56,560 bases of DNA, from NCBI GenBank assembly GCA_003132305.1, contig PKXJ01000013.1, positions 1-56,560 of the forward strand, in the 5' to 3' direction. A program made the translations under genes and the position numbers. The DNA comes from Acidimicrobiaceae bacterium. GTDB lineage: Bacteria; Actinomycetota; Acidimicrobiia; Acidimicrobiales; RAAP-2. Position 1 is the stretch's first letter. The number at the start of each line of letters is the position of its first letter. Below the pieces are notes generated by a model. It ran no database searches, was not told where the DNA came from, and saw nothing but the letters and a program-made list of their open reading frames with translations. This document shows, in pieces, positions 35,265 to 43,815 of the stretch.

Positions 35265-35552
35265 GTGGCTGTAAAACTACGTTTGGTACGAATGGGCAAG
35301 AAGAAGCAACCCACCTATCGTGTCGTGGCCGCCGAGAGTCGTCGCGCCCGTTCCGGGGCCTTCCTCGAGATCGTGGGCACGTACCAGCCTCGGGGTATCT
35401 CCACGGCCGAGCCCGAAATGGTCCTCAAGATTGACAACGACAAGGTGCTGCACTGGCTGCTGCACGGCGCTCAACCCACCGAGCGCGTCGCCAAGCTCTT
35501 AAAGGTCAGTGGCGCCCTAGAGGCGTTCGAGGCCTCGAAGGCCACCCAGTGA
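35265..35552 (+). CDS. rpsP: 30S ribosomal protein S16
   Basis: The product is 95 aa, beginning with the conserved VKLRLVRMGKKKQPTYRVV. GTG start with a GAAGGGA ribosome site. It opens the rpsP-khpA-rimM-trmD-rplS group. The stop overlaps the next gene by 4 bases. Confidence 0.97.
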   Translation: MAVKLRLVRMGKKKQPTYRVVAAESRRARSGAFLEIVGTYQPRGISTAEPEMVLKIDNDKVLHWLLHGAQPTERVAKLLKVSGALEAFEASKATQ

Positions 35553-35932
35553 GCGACACGCACGACGAGTACGTCGTGGGCGACGTCAACACCATCGACG
35601 ACGACCACGAGGACGACTTCGACGACGCCGGCAACGACGCCGGCAACGACGCGGGCAACCACGTCGATGACCACACGAGTAACGCTGACCGGGCCGCGAC
35701 CGCGACCGCCGCACTCGAGTTCATCGCGAAGTCCCTCGCCGAAGACCCCAACGCCGTCTCGGTCGAGGTCAACGAGCGTCAGGGCAAGATCATCCTCTCG
35801 CTCAGCGTTGGTCCGAACGACATGGGGCGCATCATTGGTCGACGCGGTCGCACCGCGCAGGCAATTCGCGCGCTGGTGGGCGCCGCAGGAGCGCGTGACG
35901 GCGTCACCACCTCCGTCGACATCGTCGACTAA
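35549..35932 (+). CDS. khpA: KH-domain RNA-binding protein KhpA with acidic N-terminal extension
   Basis: The product is 127 aa; KhpA proteins are usually about 75-85. The C-terminal part (about 50-127) is the KH domain with the GxxG loop in MGRIIGRRGRTAQAIR. The extra N-terminus (about 1-48) is highly acidic and contains three tandem DAGN units (12-bp DNA repeats at 35624-35659). KhpA pairs with KhpB and binds many RNAs. The GTG start overlaps rpsP. The acidic extension is seen directly; its effect is unknown. Confidence 0.9.
   Translation: MSDTHDEYVVGDVNTIDDDHEDDFDDAGNDAGNDAGNHVDDHTSNADRAATATAALEFIAKSLAEDPNAVSVEVNERQGKIILSLSVGPNDMGRIIGRRGRTAQAIRALVGAAGARDGVTTSVDIVD
35624..35659 (+). repeat. 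Three 12-bp tandem repeats inside khpA
   Basis: Three successive copies of GACGCCGGCAAC (the third with one change) encode DAGN-DAGN-DAGN in the acidic KhpA extension. Tandem units of this size can expand or contract by slippage without shifting the frame. Confidence 0.85.
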
Positions 35933-35934
35933 CC

Positions 35935-36408
35935 GTGACCGACGAGCGGGCCACGCTCGAAGTCGGGCGCATCGTTAAGGCCCACGGTCTTCGTGGCCAA
36001 GTTCAAGTTGATCTCTCGAGTGATCGCGTCGAGCGTCTCGCCGTGGGCGTGACCCTTGAGACCGAGCGCGGACCGCTCGTCGTCGTCGCCTCAGCGGCCC
36101 ACCAGGCTCGCTTCATCGTGAGTTTCGATCGAATTGACTCCCGTGAAGAAGCTGAACGTTGGCGTGGCGTCGTGCTGTCGGCACCTCGGATTCACGACGG
36201 CAGCGTGATCTGGATCGATCAACTCTTTGGCGCCGAAGTCGTGGACACGACGGGCGTTCTTCGTGGCGTTGTAGTTGACGTGGAGGCGAATCCCGCGAGT
36301 GACCTCATGGTGCTCGACACGGGCGCGCTCGTACCCTTGACGTTCGTCGTCACCCTGGAAGCGAACCGGCGCGTCGAGATCGATCCGCCTGAAGGACTCT
36401 TCGAATGA
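35935..36408 (+). CDS. rimM: Ribosome maturation factor RimM
   Basis: The product is 157 aa, slightly shorter than many homologues. The N-terminal VGRIVKAHGLRGQVQVDL and the PRC-barrel part with GVVVDVEANPASDLMVLDTG are recognisable. It assists 30S head assembly near S19. The GTG start is 2 bases after the khpA stop, and ATGA overlap with trmD makes coupled translation likely. Confidence 0.94.
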   Translation: MTDERATLEVGRIVKAHGLRGQVQVDLSSDRVERLAVGVTLETERGPLVVVASAAHQARFIVSFDRIDSREEAERWRGVVLSAPRIHDGSVIWIDQLFGAEVVDTTGVLRGVVVDVEANPASDLMVLDTGALVPLTFVVTLEANRRVEIDPPEGLFE

Positions 36409-37157
36409 CGTTACGCGTGGACGTGTTGACGCTCTTTCCCGACGCCGTGGCCAACTACGCGTCGACCTCGGTCCTGGGTCGAGCGGCGGAACGTGGCGTG
36501 TGGGAGCTGCACCTTCACGACTTTCGCGACGCGACGACGGACGTACACCGCAGCGTGGACGACACGCCCTTTGGCGGTGGCGCGGGGATGGTGCTGCGAG
36601 CCGAGCCCATCATCGCCACCATTGAGTCAGTAACGAATCTCGCGAGGCCGGTCATCGTACTCACGCCTTCGGGACGAGTGTTTACTCACGAGGTGGCACG
36701 CGAACTGAGCGAGCTGCCGGGCTTCACGCTGGTGAGCGGTCGCTACGAGGGATTTGACCAACGGGCCCTCGATCTGGTCGTCGATGACGAACTATCACTG
36801 GGCGACTTCGTCTTGGCCGGAGGAGAGCTCGCGGCGCTCTGCGTGATCGAGTCGGTGGTGCGTCTACTGCCCGGAGCTCTCGGCAACGACGAGTCCAGCG
36901 TCGACGAATCCTTTAGCGAGGGTCTCTTGGAGTACCCCCAGTACACGAAGCCCGCCACGGTACGTGGCGAGCACGTGCCCGCGATTCTCCTCTCGGGGGA
37001 CCACGCGAAAATTGAGCGTTGGCGCCACGCGCAGGCGTTACGGCGCACGATGGAGCGACGACCCGACCTTATGACGCGTCGCGGCGGGCTCAGCGAGCAG
37101 GACCGCGCGATACTGGCAGAATTCCCGACGTTGGATGAGATAGAGCGGAACGGCTAA
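36405..37157 (+). CDS. trmD: tRNA (guanine37-N1)-methyltransferase
   Basis: The product is 250 aa. DVLTLFPDAVANYASTSVLG, DDTPFGGGAGMVLRAEPI and LVSGRYEGFDQRALDL form the trefoil-knot SAM site of the SPOUT family; GDFVLAGGELAAL and LEYPQYTKP complete the TrmD set. It methylates G37 to prevent frameshifting. The ATG overlaps the rimM stop. Confidence 0.97.
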   Translation: MTLRVDVLTLFPDAVANYASTSVLGRAAERGVWELHLHDFRDATTDVHRSVDDTPFGGGAGMVLRAEPIIATIESVTNLARPVIVLTPSGRVFTHEVARELSELPGFTLVSGRYEGFDQRALDLVVDDELSLGDFVLAGGELAALCVIESVVRLLPGALGNDESSVDESFSEGLLEYPQYTKPATVRGEHVPAILLSGDHAKIERWRHAQALRRTMERRPDLMTRRGGLSEQDRAILAEFPTLDEIERNG

Positions 37158-37193
37158 ACTTCTAGAGCCTGTGATCCGAAAGGGACCGCTCTC

Positions 37194-37550
37194 ATGAACC
37201 CCACTGACCTCGTCGACCGCGACTCGCTACGCGACGACATCCCCGCCTTTCGCCCCGGCGACACCCTCAAGGTGCACGTACGCGTCGTTGAAGGTTCCCG
37301 TCAGCGCGTCCAGGTCTTCCAGGGCGTCGTAATTCGCCGCCAGGGTTCGGGCCTCCAGGAGACGTTCACCGTGCGAAAGATCAGTTTCGGCGTGGGCGTC
37401 GAGCGCACTTTTCCGGTGCACACCCCCACGATCGCCAAAATCGAAGTTGAGTCCTACGGTGACGTGCGTCGCGCCAAGCTCTACTACCTGCGTGATCTAC
37501 GCGGCAAGGCCGCCAAGATCAAGGAGTTGCGCGTCACCGAGCGCGCGTAG
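37194..37550 (+). CDS. rplS: 50S ribosomal protein L19
   Basis: The product is 118 aa, with [34 protein letters not shown] and [20 protein letters not shown] as in L19. ATG start with GAAAGGGA upstream. It ends the ribosomal part of the block. The lepB and rnhB genes that often follow are absent here. Confidence 0.97.
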   Translation: MNPTDLVDRDSLRDDIPAFRPGDTLKVHVRVVEGSRQRVQVFQGVVIRRQGSGLQETFTVRKISFGVGVERTFPVHTPTIAKIEVESYGDVRRAKLYYLRDLRGKAAKIKELRVTERA

Positions 37551-37556
37551 TCGCTG

Positions 37557-37859
37557 GTGGGCGAGGAAGAGCTTGACGACTACGAGTCGACCCTTGAACT
37601 CGCGTTAGTCCAGGAGTACAAAGCGGTCGTAGGTATGTTCGACTTCGCCGTCGAGACCGATCGCCGTTTCTACCTGGCCAACGACGTCGCCGTTGAAGTT
37701 CGCTCGAACGCCACGCCGACCTTGCTCGAAGTGACCCTGCACGACGCGTGGGTCTGGGACATGTACCGAGCGGCCCGCTTCGTTCCTTCGGTTCGCATCC
37801 TCACCTTTCGCGACGTCAATATTGAACGCCTGCCCAAGGAAGATCTCCAGCCCTCGTAA
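37557..37859 (+). CDS. DUF2469 protein
   Basis: The product is 100 aa and matches the actinobacterial DUF2469 family found downstream of rplS and rnhB: an acidic start (EEELDDYESTLELALVQEY), then YLANDVAVEV and LHDAWVWDMYRAARFV. Function unknown. The GTG start is 6 bases after rplS. The stop overlaps the next ATG by one base (TAATG). Confidence 0.85.
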   Translation: MGEEELDDYESTLELALVQEYKAVVGMFDFAVETDRRFYLANDVAVEVRSNATPTLLEVTLHDAWVWDMYRAARFVPSVRILTFRDVNIERLPKEDLQPS

Positions 37860-38341
37860 TGGTGTTGATCCACCTCGTCGCGGCCGAGGCCCAACGCGAC
37901 GAGGTCGTACGCGTGGCGAACGCCCACACTGTTGTCTTCCAATGCTCGGACGCCGACACGGTCGAGGTCGCCGCGTCGTTGGTCGATCGACTTACCGCGG
38001 ACTTTGGTGTCTGGCTCGTGGTCTCGAAGGAGTATTCGGCGCAGGTGGCGGCCCGTGACGTGGCGACCCTGGCCGCGATCGTGCCCCTTCGTCACGTGGT
38101 CGTAGCAGCGAGTTCACAGTCGCACGAGCACGCCGAGGTTCTTCGAGCACTTCTCACGAACGACGAAGTGAACTTCACGAACAGCGTCGCCAGTATCGTG
38201 GGCGCGTACAACCGACCGGCGCCGCCCGCGCCAATCAGGGTGTGGAGCTACGACGACGAGCGCCTCGTCAGCGGCGACGACGTCTATTCGAAGCGCGACG
38301 TTGAGGCGAGTGACGCGGGCGAGCTGACCTACTTCGCCTGA
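37859..38341 (+). CDS. Unrecognised protein coupled to DUF2469
   Basis: The product is 160 aa, soluble by composition. The first two thirds alternate hydrophobic strands and helices (VLIHLVAAEAQRDEVVRVAN, then VWLVVSKEYSAQVAARDVAT and LRHVVVAASSQS), suggesting an alpha/beta fold. The C-terminal part holds RVWSYDDERLVSGDDVYSK, which is hydrophilic. I do not recognise the family. It starts one base inside the DUF2469 stop codon, so it is translated with that gene. Confidence 0.75.
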   Translation: MVLIHLVAAEAQRDEVVRVANAHTVVFQCSDADTVEVAASLVDRLTADFGVWLVVSKEYSAQVAARDVATLAAIVPLRHVVVAASSQSHEHAEVLRALLTNDEVNFTNSVASIVGAYNRPAPPAPIRVWSYDDERLVSGDDVYSKRDVEASDAGELTYFA

Positions 38342-38342
38342 G

Positions 38343-38744
38343 TTAGGCCGGTTGGGTCGAGATCCGATCGGGGTGAATCTTGACGGTGACGCGAATCTCG
38401 CCCTCGCGGCGCATGGGGTAGGAGTCGACGTTCAAGTACTTCTTCGCGAAGCGGTCGATCACCTCGTCGGCACCTTCGGTGGTAAAGACCACCACGGTCC
38501 CGCGCACGGCGATAACGGTGTAGGGGTCGTCCGGGTCGGTGAGCGACACCGCGACGCGCGCGTCGGCGGCGAGGTTGCGAGCCTTCGCTCGGCCGAGGGC
38601 GGTGTTGATCACGATGTCCTCACCCTCGAGCTCCACCCACACCGGCGTCACGTTCGGTGCGCCGTCCGCGTCAAGACTCGCGATGTGCGCGAGAACGTTC
38701 TTCGCGAAGATGGCCCGAGAGGCGGGGCTAAAGGTATCGGTCAT
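38343..38744 (-). CDS. PPOX-class putative F420-dependent oxidoreductase
   Basis: The product is 133 aa, a split-barrel flavin/deazaflavin-binding domain. LAHIASLDADGAPNVTPVWV near the N-terminus and ALGRAKARNLAADARVAVSL in the middle are typical of the actinobacterial F420-binding PPOX family; the FAKKYLNVDSYPMR segment agrees. It may reduce an unknown substrate with F420H2 or bind FMN; the cofactor is inferred from the family. ATG start. It converges with the unrecognised gene upstream. Confidence 0.85.
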   Translation of the reverse strand: MTDTFSPASRAIFAKNVLAHIASLDADGAPNVTPVWVELEGEDIVINTALGRAKARNLAADARVAVSLTDPDDPYTVIAVRGTVVVFTTEGADEVIDRFAKKYLNVDSYPMRREGEIRVTVKIHPDRISTQPA

Positions 38745-38790
38745 GGCACTCCTGTCGACGGTCCGTTATGGGCCTACTAGTTTTACTGTA

Positions 38791-39942
38791 ATGAACATTG
38801 GTGCGCACGTCCGCGGCGGCGGCAAGCTCATTCCTTCCCTCGAAGCCGGAGTGGAGATTGGCGCTACCTCCATTCAAGTGTTCACCCAGAGTCCACGAAT
38901 GTGGAAGGCCTCGCAGTACGCGCCGGAGGTCTTGACCGCGTATCGAGAAGCGCAAGCGACGCATCCGACGATCACGGACACTTTTTGTCACGCGACGTAC
39001 CTCATTAACTTGGCCTCGGCCGATCTCGAGCTCTTCGAAAAGTCGGTCGAGTGTCTCACGCACAACCTCTCGGTCGCTCGGGGTATGGGCTCTTCGGGTC
39101 TAGTCTTGCACGTCGGATCTCATAAGGGTGCCGGGTTCGACGAGGTCGTTCGTCAAATCGCCGACGCGTTCGAACGTGCGCTCGCAGAAGCGGACCCTGC
39201 GCCCGAGGGCGTCGCCGACTGTCCCATACTCATCGAGAACGCGGCGGGTGCTGGTGGAACCGTCGGACGCTCGCTCGAAGAGATCCAGTTCTTAATCGAC
39301 GCCTGCAATGGCGACGATCGATTAGGCCTGTGCATCGACACCCAGCACCTCTGGGCGAGCGGCTTTGACTACTCCAGCGTCGCTGGCGCGGAGAAGCTCA
39401 TCAAGGAGATCGACAACCGCGTGGGGATGAGTCGTTTGCGTTGTTTTCACTTCAATGACTCCAAGATTGAACTTGGCGGGAACCGCGATCGCCACGCCAA
39501 TATCGGCGAAGGGACCATCGGCGCTAAGGGCCTCGCCCCACTGGTCGGTCACCCGAAGATTCGAAACCTGCCCTTGCTACTGGAGGTGCCGGGATCGGGA
39601 GAGGGTCCACGGGCCGAAGACGTCGTCGCGGCGAGAAAAGTCGTGGCGGCTGGCATCAAGCTCTACGACGGCGTCACTACGAGCGCGCCGTCAAAGAAGA
39701 CGCCATCGGCAAAGAAAATTGCGCCAGCGAAGAGGGCCGCGTCCACGAAAAAGTCGACTCCCGTGAAGAAGACCGCGAAGAAAACTACGAAGAAGACCGC
39801 GAAGAAAACTACGAAGAAGACCGCGAAGCAAACTACGAAGAAGACCGCGAAGAAAACTACGAAGAAAACTACGAAGAGAGCCGCGTCCGCGAAAAAGTCG
39901 ACTCCGGTGAAGAAGACCGCGAAGAAAACGAAGAAGAAGTAG
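38791..39942 (+). CDS. nfo: Endonuclease IV with long lysine-rich repeat tail
   Basis: The product is 383 aa. Residues 1-285 are a complete AP endonuclease IV TIM barrel with its zinc ligands: [89 protein letters not shown] and [11 protein letters not shown]. The last 95 or so residues form a Lys/Thr/Ala tail built from an 8-residue unit (KKTAKKTT) between two copies of [18 protein letters not shown]. Nfo normally ends at about 280-300 residues. The tail resembles histone H1/HupB-type DNA-binding tails and could tether the enzyme to DNA; that is inference. The ATG at 38791 begins exactly at the family MNIGAHV. fumC follows 8 bases later. Confidence 0.95.
   Translation: MNIGAHVRGGGKLIPSLEAGVEIGATSIQVFTQSPRMWKASQYAPEVLTAYREAQATHPTITDTFCHATYLINLASADLELFEKSVECLTHNLSVARGMGSSGLVLHVGSHKGAGFDEVVRQIADAFERALAEADPAPEGVADCPILIENAAGAGGTVGRSLEEIQFLIDACNGDDRLGLCIDTQHLWASGFDYSSVAGAEKLIKEIDNRVGMSRLRCFHFNDSKIELGGNRDRHANIGEGTIGAKGLAPLVGHPKIRNLPLLLEVPGSGEGPRAEDVVAARKVVAAGIKLYDGVTTSAPSKKTPSAKKIAPAKRAASTKKSTPVKKTAKKTTKKTAKKTTKKTAKQTTKKTAKKTTKKTTKRAASAKKSTPVKKTAKKTKKK
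39766..39873 (+). repeat. 24-bp tandem repeats encoding the Nfo tail
   Basis: Four units of 24 bp (39766-39789, 39790-39813, 39814-39837 and 39838-39861, the third with AAA to CAA) plus a half unit to 39873 encode KKTAKKTT. Flanking copies of a segment of about 55 bp (39731-39785 and 39875-39929) lie 144 bp apart, i.e. six repeat units, suggesting growth by unequal recombination or slippage. Confidence 0.9.
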
Positions 39943-39950
39943 GGGAACTG

Positions 39951-41339
39951 ATGACGAACGTGCGCGTCGAGTCCGACTCCATGGGTTCCATTGAGGTTCC
40001 CGCCGATCACTACTGGGGGGCGCAGACTGAGCGCAGTCTGCACCACTTCGCGATCAGCGACGAAACCATGCCGACGGCCGTCATTCGCGCCTTTGGGATA
40101 TTGAAACTTGCTTCGGCGAGAGTAAATCACGAACTTGGCAAGCTCGACGCAGAGAAAGCCTCACTCATCGAGCGAGCCGCGAAAGAAATCGTTGACGGCA
40201 CGTTGGCGGGAGAGTTTCCGCTTCGAATCTGGCAGACCGGATCGGGCACCCAGACGAACATGAACGTCAACGAAGTGATTTCGAATCGCGCCATCGAATT
40301 CGCGGGTGGCGTTCTCGGCTCCAAAGTGCCCATTCACCCGAATGACGACGTGAACATGTCCCAGTCCTCGAACGACACCTTTCCAACGGCGATGCACGTC
40401 GCGGCGGTACTAGAGATCACCGATCGACTGGTGCCTTCAGTGACACGACTTCGTGACGCCCTTGATGAGAAGGCGAAGTCTTATGCCAACGTCACCAAGA
40501 TTGGTCGCACCCATCTCATGGACGCGGTGCCCCTCACGTTGGGCCAAGAGTTCTCGGGATACGTCGCGCAGCTCGACGCTGATCTCGATCGTCTTCGGCT
40601 CGTTCTCGCGGGTCTCTACGAACTCGCGGCCGGCGGCACTGCGGTAGGAACGGGCCTCAACACGCACCCCGAATTTGGCGAGCGCGTCGCGTCGGCGATC
40701 GCCGAGTTGACGGGTAAGCCCTTCGTGACCGCGCCGAACAAATTTGCCGCGCTCGCGGCGCACGACGCGCTGGTCTTCGCTCACGGAGCCATGAAGACGC
40801 TCGCGGCGAGTCTGACGAAGATTGCGGACGATCTTCGTTGGCTCGGTTCGGGGCCTCGCTCGGGTCTGGGTGAACTGCAACTTCCCGAAAACGAGCCCGG
40901 CAGCTCCATCATGCCGGGCAAGGTCAATCCCACGCAGTGCGAAGCGATGATCATGGTGGGTATACAGGTCTTTGGTAACGACACCGCCGTCGCCATCGGT
41001 GGTTCCCGAGGCAATCTCGAATTGAACGTATGCAAGCCGGTCATCATCTACAACTTCTGTAACTCCATAGATCTACTCAGCGACGCGTGCGACCGGTTTC
41101 GTGAGTTCTGTGTTGAAGGACTATTGCCGGACTATGAGCAGATTCAAAATCACCTCAACAGCTCGCTGATGCTGGTGACCGCGCTCAATCCAATAATTGG
41201 CTACGACAAAGCCGCGCAGGTCGCCAAGAAGGCGCACCAGGAGCGCTCGACGCTTCGCGAAGCGGCGCTCTCGTTGGGATTCTTAAGCGCGGAAGAGTTT
41301 GACGCCGCAGTCGTACCCGACGAGATGACGCATCCCTAA
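39951..41339 (+). CDS. fumC: Fumarate hydratase class II
   Basis: The product is 462 aa. [51 protein letters not shown] (catalytic His) and the superfamily signature [15 protein letters not shown] are intact. It interconverts fumarate and malate in the TCA cycle as a tetramer. ATG start 8 bases after nfo with GGGGAACTG upstream, so the two may share an mRNA. Confidence 0.97.
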   Translation: MTNVRVESDSMGSIEVPADHYWGAQTERSLHHFAISDETMPTAVIRAFGILKLASARVNHELGKLDAEKASLIERAAKEIVDGTLAGEFPLRIWQTGSGTQTNMNVNEVISNRAIEFAGGVLGSKVPIHPNDDVNMSQSSNDTFPTAMHVAAVLEITDRLVPSVTRLRDALDEKAKSYANVTKIGRTHLMDAVPLTLGQEFSGYVAQLDADLDRLRLVLAGLYELAAGGTAVGTGLNTHPEFGERVASAIAELTGKPFVTAPNKFAALAAHDALVFAHGAMKTLAASLTKIADDLRWLGSGPRSGLGELQLPENEPGSSIMPGKVNPTQCEAMIMVGIQVFGNDTAVAIGGSRGNLELNVCKPVIIYNFCNSIDLLSDACDRFREFCVEGLLPDYEQIQNHLNSSLMLVTALNPIIGYDKAAQVAKKAHQERSTLREAALSLGFLSAEEFDAAVVPDEMTHP

Positions 41340-41400
41340 CTCGAAGAAGTTCTAGCGCCAGTCAAACGCCCGCAACTCGTCCGAGATAGTGCGTACGGGT

Positions 41401-41832
41401 CTAGGCCAGTGAGAGGAATCCGCACGTAATGCAAAGTCCGAACGCGCCAATGATGAGTAGACCCGCGACGAGCGTGCCCACGACGACTTTCGTTCCCCTG
41501 CCGCGCCCCGTGGCGATGGCGCGCGGCATGTACCAATCCGGTAGCAGGCTTCGCTCGAAACCAAAGCCCCAGTTCCACGGGACAGCGTCGGCGTCAATGG
41601 GGGCATTTGAATCAGCCGCCAGCGCGAGACTGGTCAACTCCTCATCGGTGAACTCATTGGGTGCAAAAGTTTCGTCGATGGGACTCCCCAAGAACTGATC
41701 CACAACGTTCTCCAATGCGCTCACGCCTCGTAACAACGTTCTAGAAGTTAACTTACACCGGCGGACTTCCTTCTCGAGCGTCAGGTGCTTTCGTCGCGAC
41801 GAGGATATTGCAACATTAGAGTTCATCTTCAT
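41401..41832 (-). CDS. C-terminally anchored membrane protein, unknown
   Basis: The longest frame gives 143 aa; a GTG at 41724 (MSALENVVDQFLGSP) would give 107 aa and avoids a low-quality basic leader, so I consider it the likelier start. The soluble part is acidic (DETFAPNEFTDEELTSLALA) and is followed by the aromatic stretch PWNWGFGFERSLLPDWYMP. A single C-terminal TM segment (KVVVGTLVAGLLIIGAFGL) carries CITC near the end. Tail-anchored topology is inferred. Family not recognised. Confidence 0.6.
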   Translation of the reverse strand: MKMNSNVAISSSRRKHLTLEKEVRRCKLTSRTLLRGVSALENVVDQFLGSPIDETFAPNEFTDEELTSLALAADSNAPIDADAVPWNWGFGFERSLLPDWYMPRAIATGRGRGTKVVVGTLVAGLLIIGAFGLCITCGFLSLA

Positions 41833-42120
41833 GAGCGTTTCGTATGAAGAAAGTAAGAAGGTGGTTTCATTCCCGGTTTGACGTCCGAGGGGAAGTGCCG
41901 GCCGATGGCCCCTTACTTCTACGTGTTACCGCACCGAAAGGTGAACGACGTGTGCGCCGCTGTGGCATCGGGTTTACGATCGGCGTTCACGAAGGGATGA
42001 GTCAGTGATCCAAAGTTGCAATGGCCGAGAAGTGGTGAGGAGTGCTCCGTTCGTCCCTCGGTTTCAAGTTCTCCAAGAAACCCGGTCGTTGCAACAGAAT
42101 CGTTGTCAGAGTCAAGAGCG
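41833..42120. other. Intergenic region before rsgA
   Basis: About 290 bases, likely containing promoters for the divergent tail-anchored protein and rsgA. The rsgA frame is open upstream to 42016, but the added 35 residues do not match the family. No clear repeat or RNA element was seen. Confidence 0.4.
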
Positions 42121-43137
42121 ATGAATCCGATACTTCAGAAACTGGGATTGACGGAGCTCGACAACCTCGACGAGGCCGCCGGAATGGACGTCGGCCGCGT
42201 CGTTATCTCTCACGGGGCCAGCGCTGACGTCATTTGGGTTGGGAGCGATGGTCTCGAGGTGGATGCTCGTTGTGAACTCGGAACGAACTTGAACCTCATT
42301 CCGGTCGCGGGGGACTGGGTGGTTGTTCGCGAGGACCGTATCGTTAAGGTGTTGCCTCGAAGGAGCGAGTTACGCCGTCCCCACCCGAACGGCCGCGACG
42401 TTCAGATTCTCGCGGCGAACGTGGATCTCGTTCTGATTGTGGTGCCCATCGATCTGGCGCTGAATGTTCGCCTGCTCGAGCGACTTTCCATCATGGTCTG
42501 GGATAGCGGCGCGCGTCCGTTGGTGGTCGTGACCAAGGTTGATGGCGTGAGCGACGTATCGCCCTTCGAAGTTGATATCGGGGCCGAACTACCCGGCGTC
42601 GATATTTTGATGACGAGTGCCGTGAACGGTGTGGGTATTGAATCCCTTGGTCGCTACCTCGGTGAGGGTGTAACGGCGGTGATGCTCGGCGCGTCCGGCG
42701 CCGGCAAGACCTCACTCTTAAATGCTCTTGAGGGAAGTTCGGAGCTAACGCGCACCGTCGGGCGAAGTGGCGAAGGCCGCCACGCCACGACCACGCGCAA
42801 GCTCTATCGCTTGAGGTCCGGAGGGGTTCTGCTCGACATTCCCGGAATTCGGCTGCTCGACGTCATGGTCGACGAGGAGAGTCTGAGTCAGATGTTCGAA
42901 GACATCGACGAACTTACTAGTCAATGTCGATTTCGAAACTGCAGGCACGACGGTGACGACGGCTGTGCGGTGGAGGCTGCAGTGGTGTCGGGCCACCTCT
43001 CGGCCCAACGTCTCGACACTTGGCGTCGGATGCGTCGAGAGCTTGACCACTACGAACGATTGCGCGATCCAGCGGCGATGGCGGCCCAGCGCAAACAGTG
43101 GAAGGCAGCCTCAAAGGGGGCACGAGACAAGCCGTAA
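42121..43137 (+). CDS. rsgA: Ribosome small-subunit GTPase RsgA
   Basis: The product is 338 aa. It is a circularly permuted GTPase: G4 (VVTKVDG) precedes the P-loop GASGAGKTSLLNALEG and G3 (DIPGIRLL). An N-terminal OB-fold domain and the C-terminal zinc knuckle (CRFRNCRHDGDDGCAV) are present. It releases late 30S assembly factors such as RbfA. I chose the ATG at 42121, followed by MNPILQKLGL. Confidence 0.93.
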   Translation: MNPILQKLGLTELDNLDEAAGMDVGRVVISHGASADVIWVGSDGLEVDARCELGTNLNLIPVAGDWVVVREDRIVKVLPRRSELRRPHPNGRDVQILAANVDLVLIVVPIDLALNVRLLERLSIMVWDSGARPLVVVTKVDGVSDVSPFEVDIGAELPGVDILMTSAVNGVGIESLGRYLGEGVTAVMLGASGAGKTSLLNALEGSSELTRTVGRSGEGRHATTTRKLYRLRSGGVLLDIPGIRLLDVMVDEESLSQMFEDIDELTSQCRFRNCRHDGDDGCAVEAAVVSGHLSAQRLDTWRRMRRELDHYERLRDPAAMAAQRKQWKAASKGARDKP

Positions 43138-43239
43138 CGACCCACCCGAGGTTGGCGAGCGGGTGAAACGACGGCGATCGAGACCTCTCTTAGATCACGC
43201 ACGCGCTGACCTAGTGGCGCGCGACGTTCGTTGCGTTGA

Positions 43240-43815
43240 CTAATTCACCGGCAGATTCCACAAGGCCATCCAGCGCGAGAGATCCTTTTCGATGGGAAGG
43301 TCCGTGCCCAGAAAGGACTTCACTCGGAGTTCGAGTTCGTTATTGCGCTGCGAGGGACCGGTGGGAGCAAAGGGGTAGAACGTGCCTTGTTTTAAGAGAT
43401 AGACCATGCGCAACGATCCCTCGCCGGGAGGGGTCTTCGCGACGAAGCCAAAGACGGCGCACAAGAGTCGCGGACCGAGGCCGTGTTCGACCATTGAGGT
43501 GTTAGCCGCGTGCACGCGTGTGACGAGTGCTTCGAAGTCGGGATCGGTGACGACGAGCCACTCGAATCCGAGATCGTCTTTGGTGATCGTGACTTTGTTC
43601 GTGGTCTCGTCAAAGTCCAGCAGTTGTTTGATGTCGTCGTCGGTGGTGATCGTGCTTTCGCCGCTGCCACCCTTGAAGCAGAGTCCCGCCTGGCCAGAAC
43701 TGACGAGGTCGAGTTCGCTCTCGAGCGTCAGGGCTGCCGTGGGCAGCGCGAAGAGATTATCGAGATTAGGGGCTACTTGTTTGGTGCGACCAAACAGCGC
43801 GTCGCGCAGACCCAC
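43240..43815 (-). CDS. pspAB: PspA-associated protein PspAB
   Basis: The product is 191 aa. It begins MGLRDALFGRTKQVAPNLDN and continues with ALPTAALTLES, a pattern I recognise from actinobacterial PspAB proteins encoded with PspA. It is the third gene of the pspA-htpX-pspAB operon and starts at the last base of the htpX stop codon. It probably modulates the PspA envelope-stress response; the molecular role is unknown. Confidence 0.85.
   Translation of the reverse strand: MGLRDALFGRTKQVAPNLDNLFALPTAALTLESELDLVSSGQAGLCFKGGSGESTITTDDDIKQLLDFDETTNKVTITKDDLGFEWLVVTDPDFEALVTRVHAANTSMVEHGLGPRLLCAVFGFVAKTPPGEGSLRMVYLLKQGTFYPFAPTGPSQRNNELELRVKSFLGTDLPIEKDLSRWMALWNLPVN

Noticed and set aside
39730-39930. 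Regular repeats that could be mistaken for a CRISPR or VNTR locus
   Set aside because: Repeats are adjacent without spacers and are in frame with nfo; they encode the protein tail.
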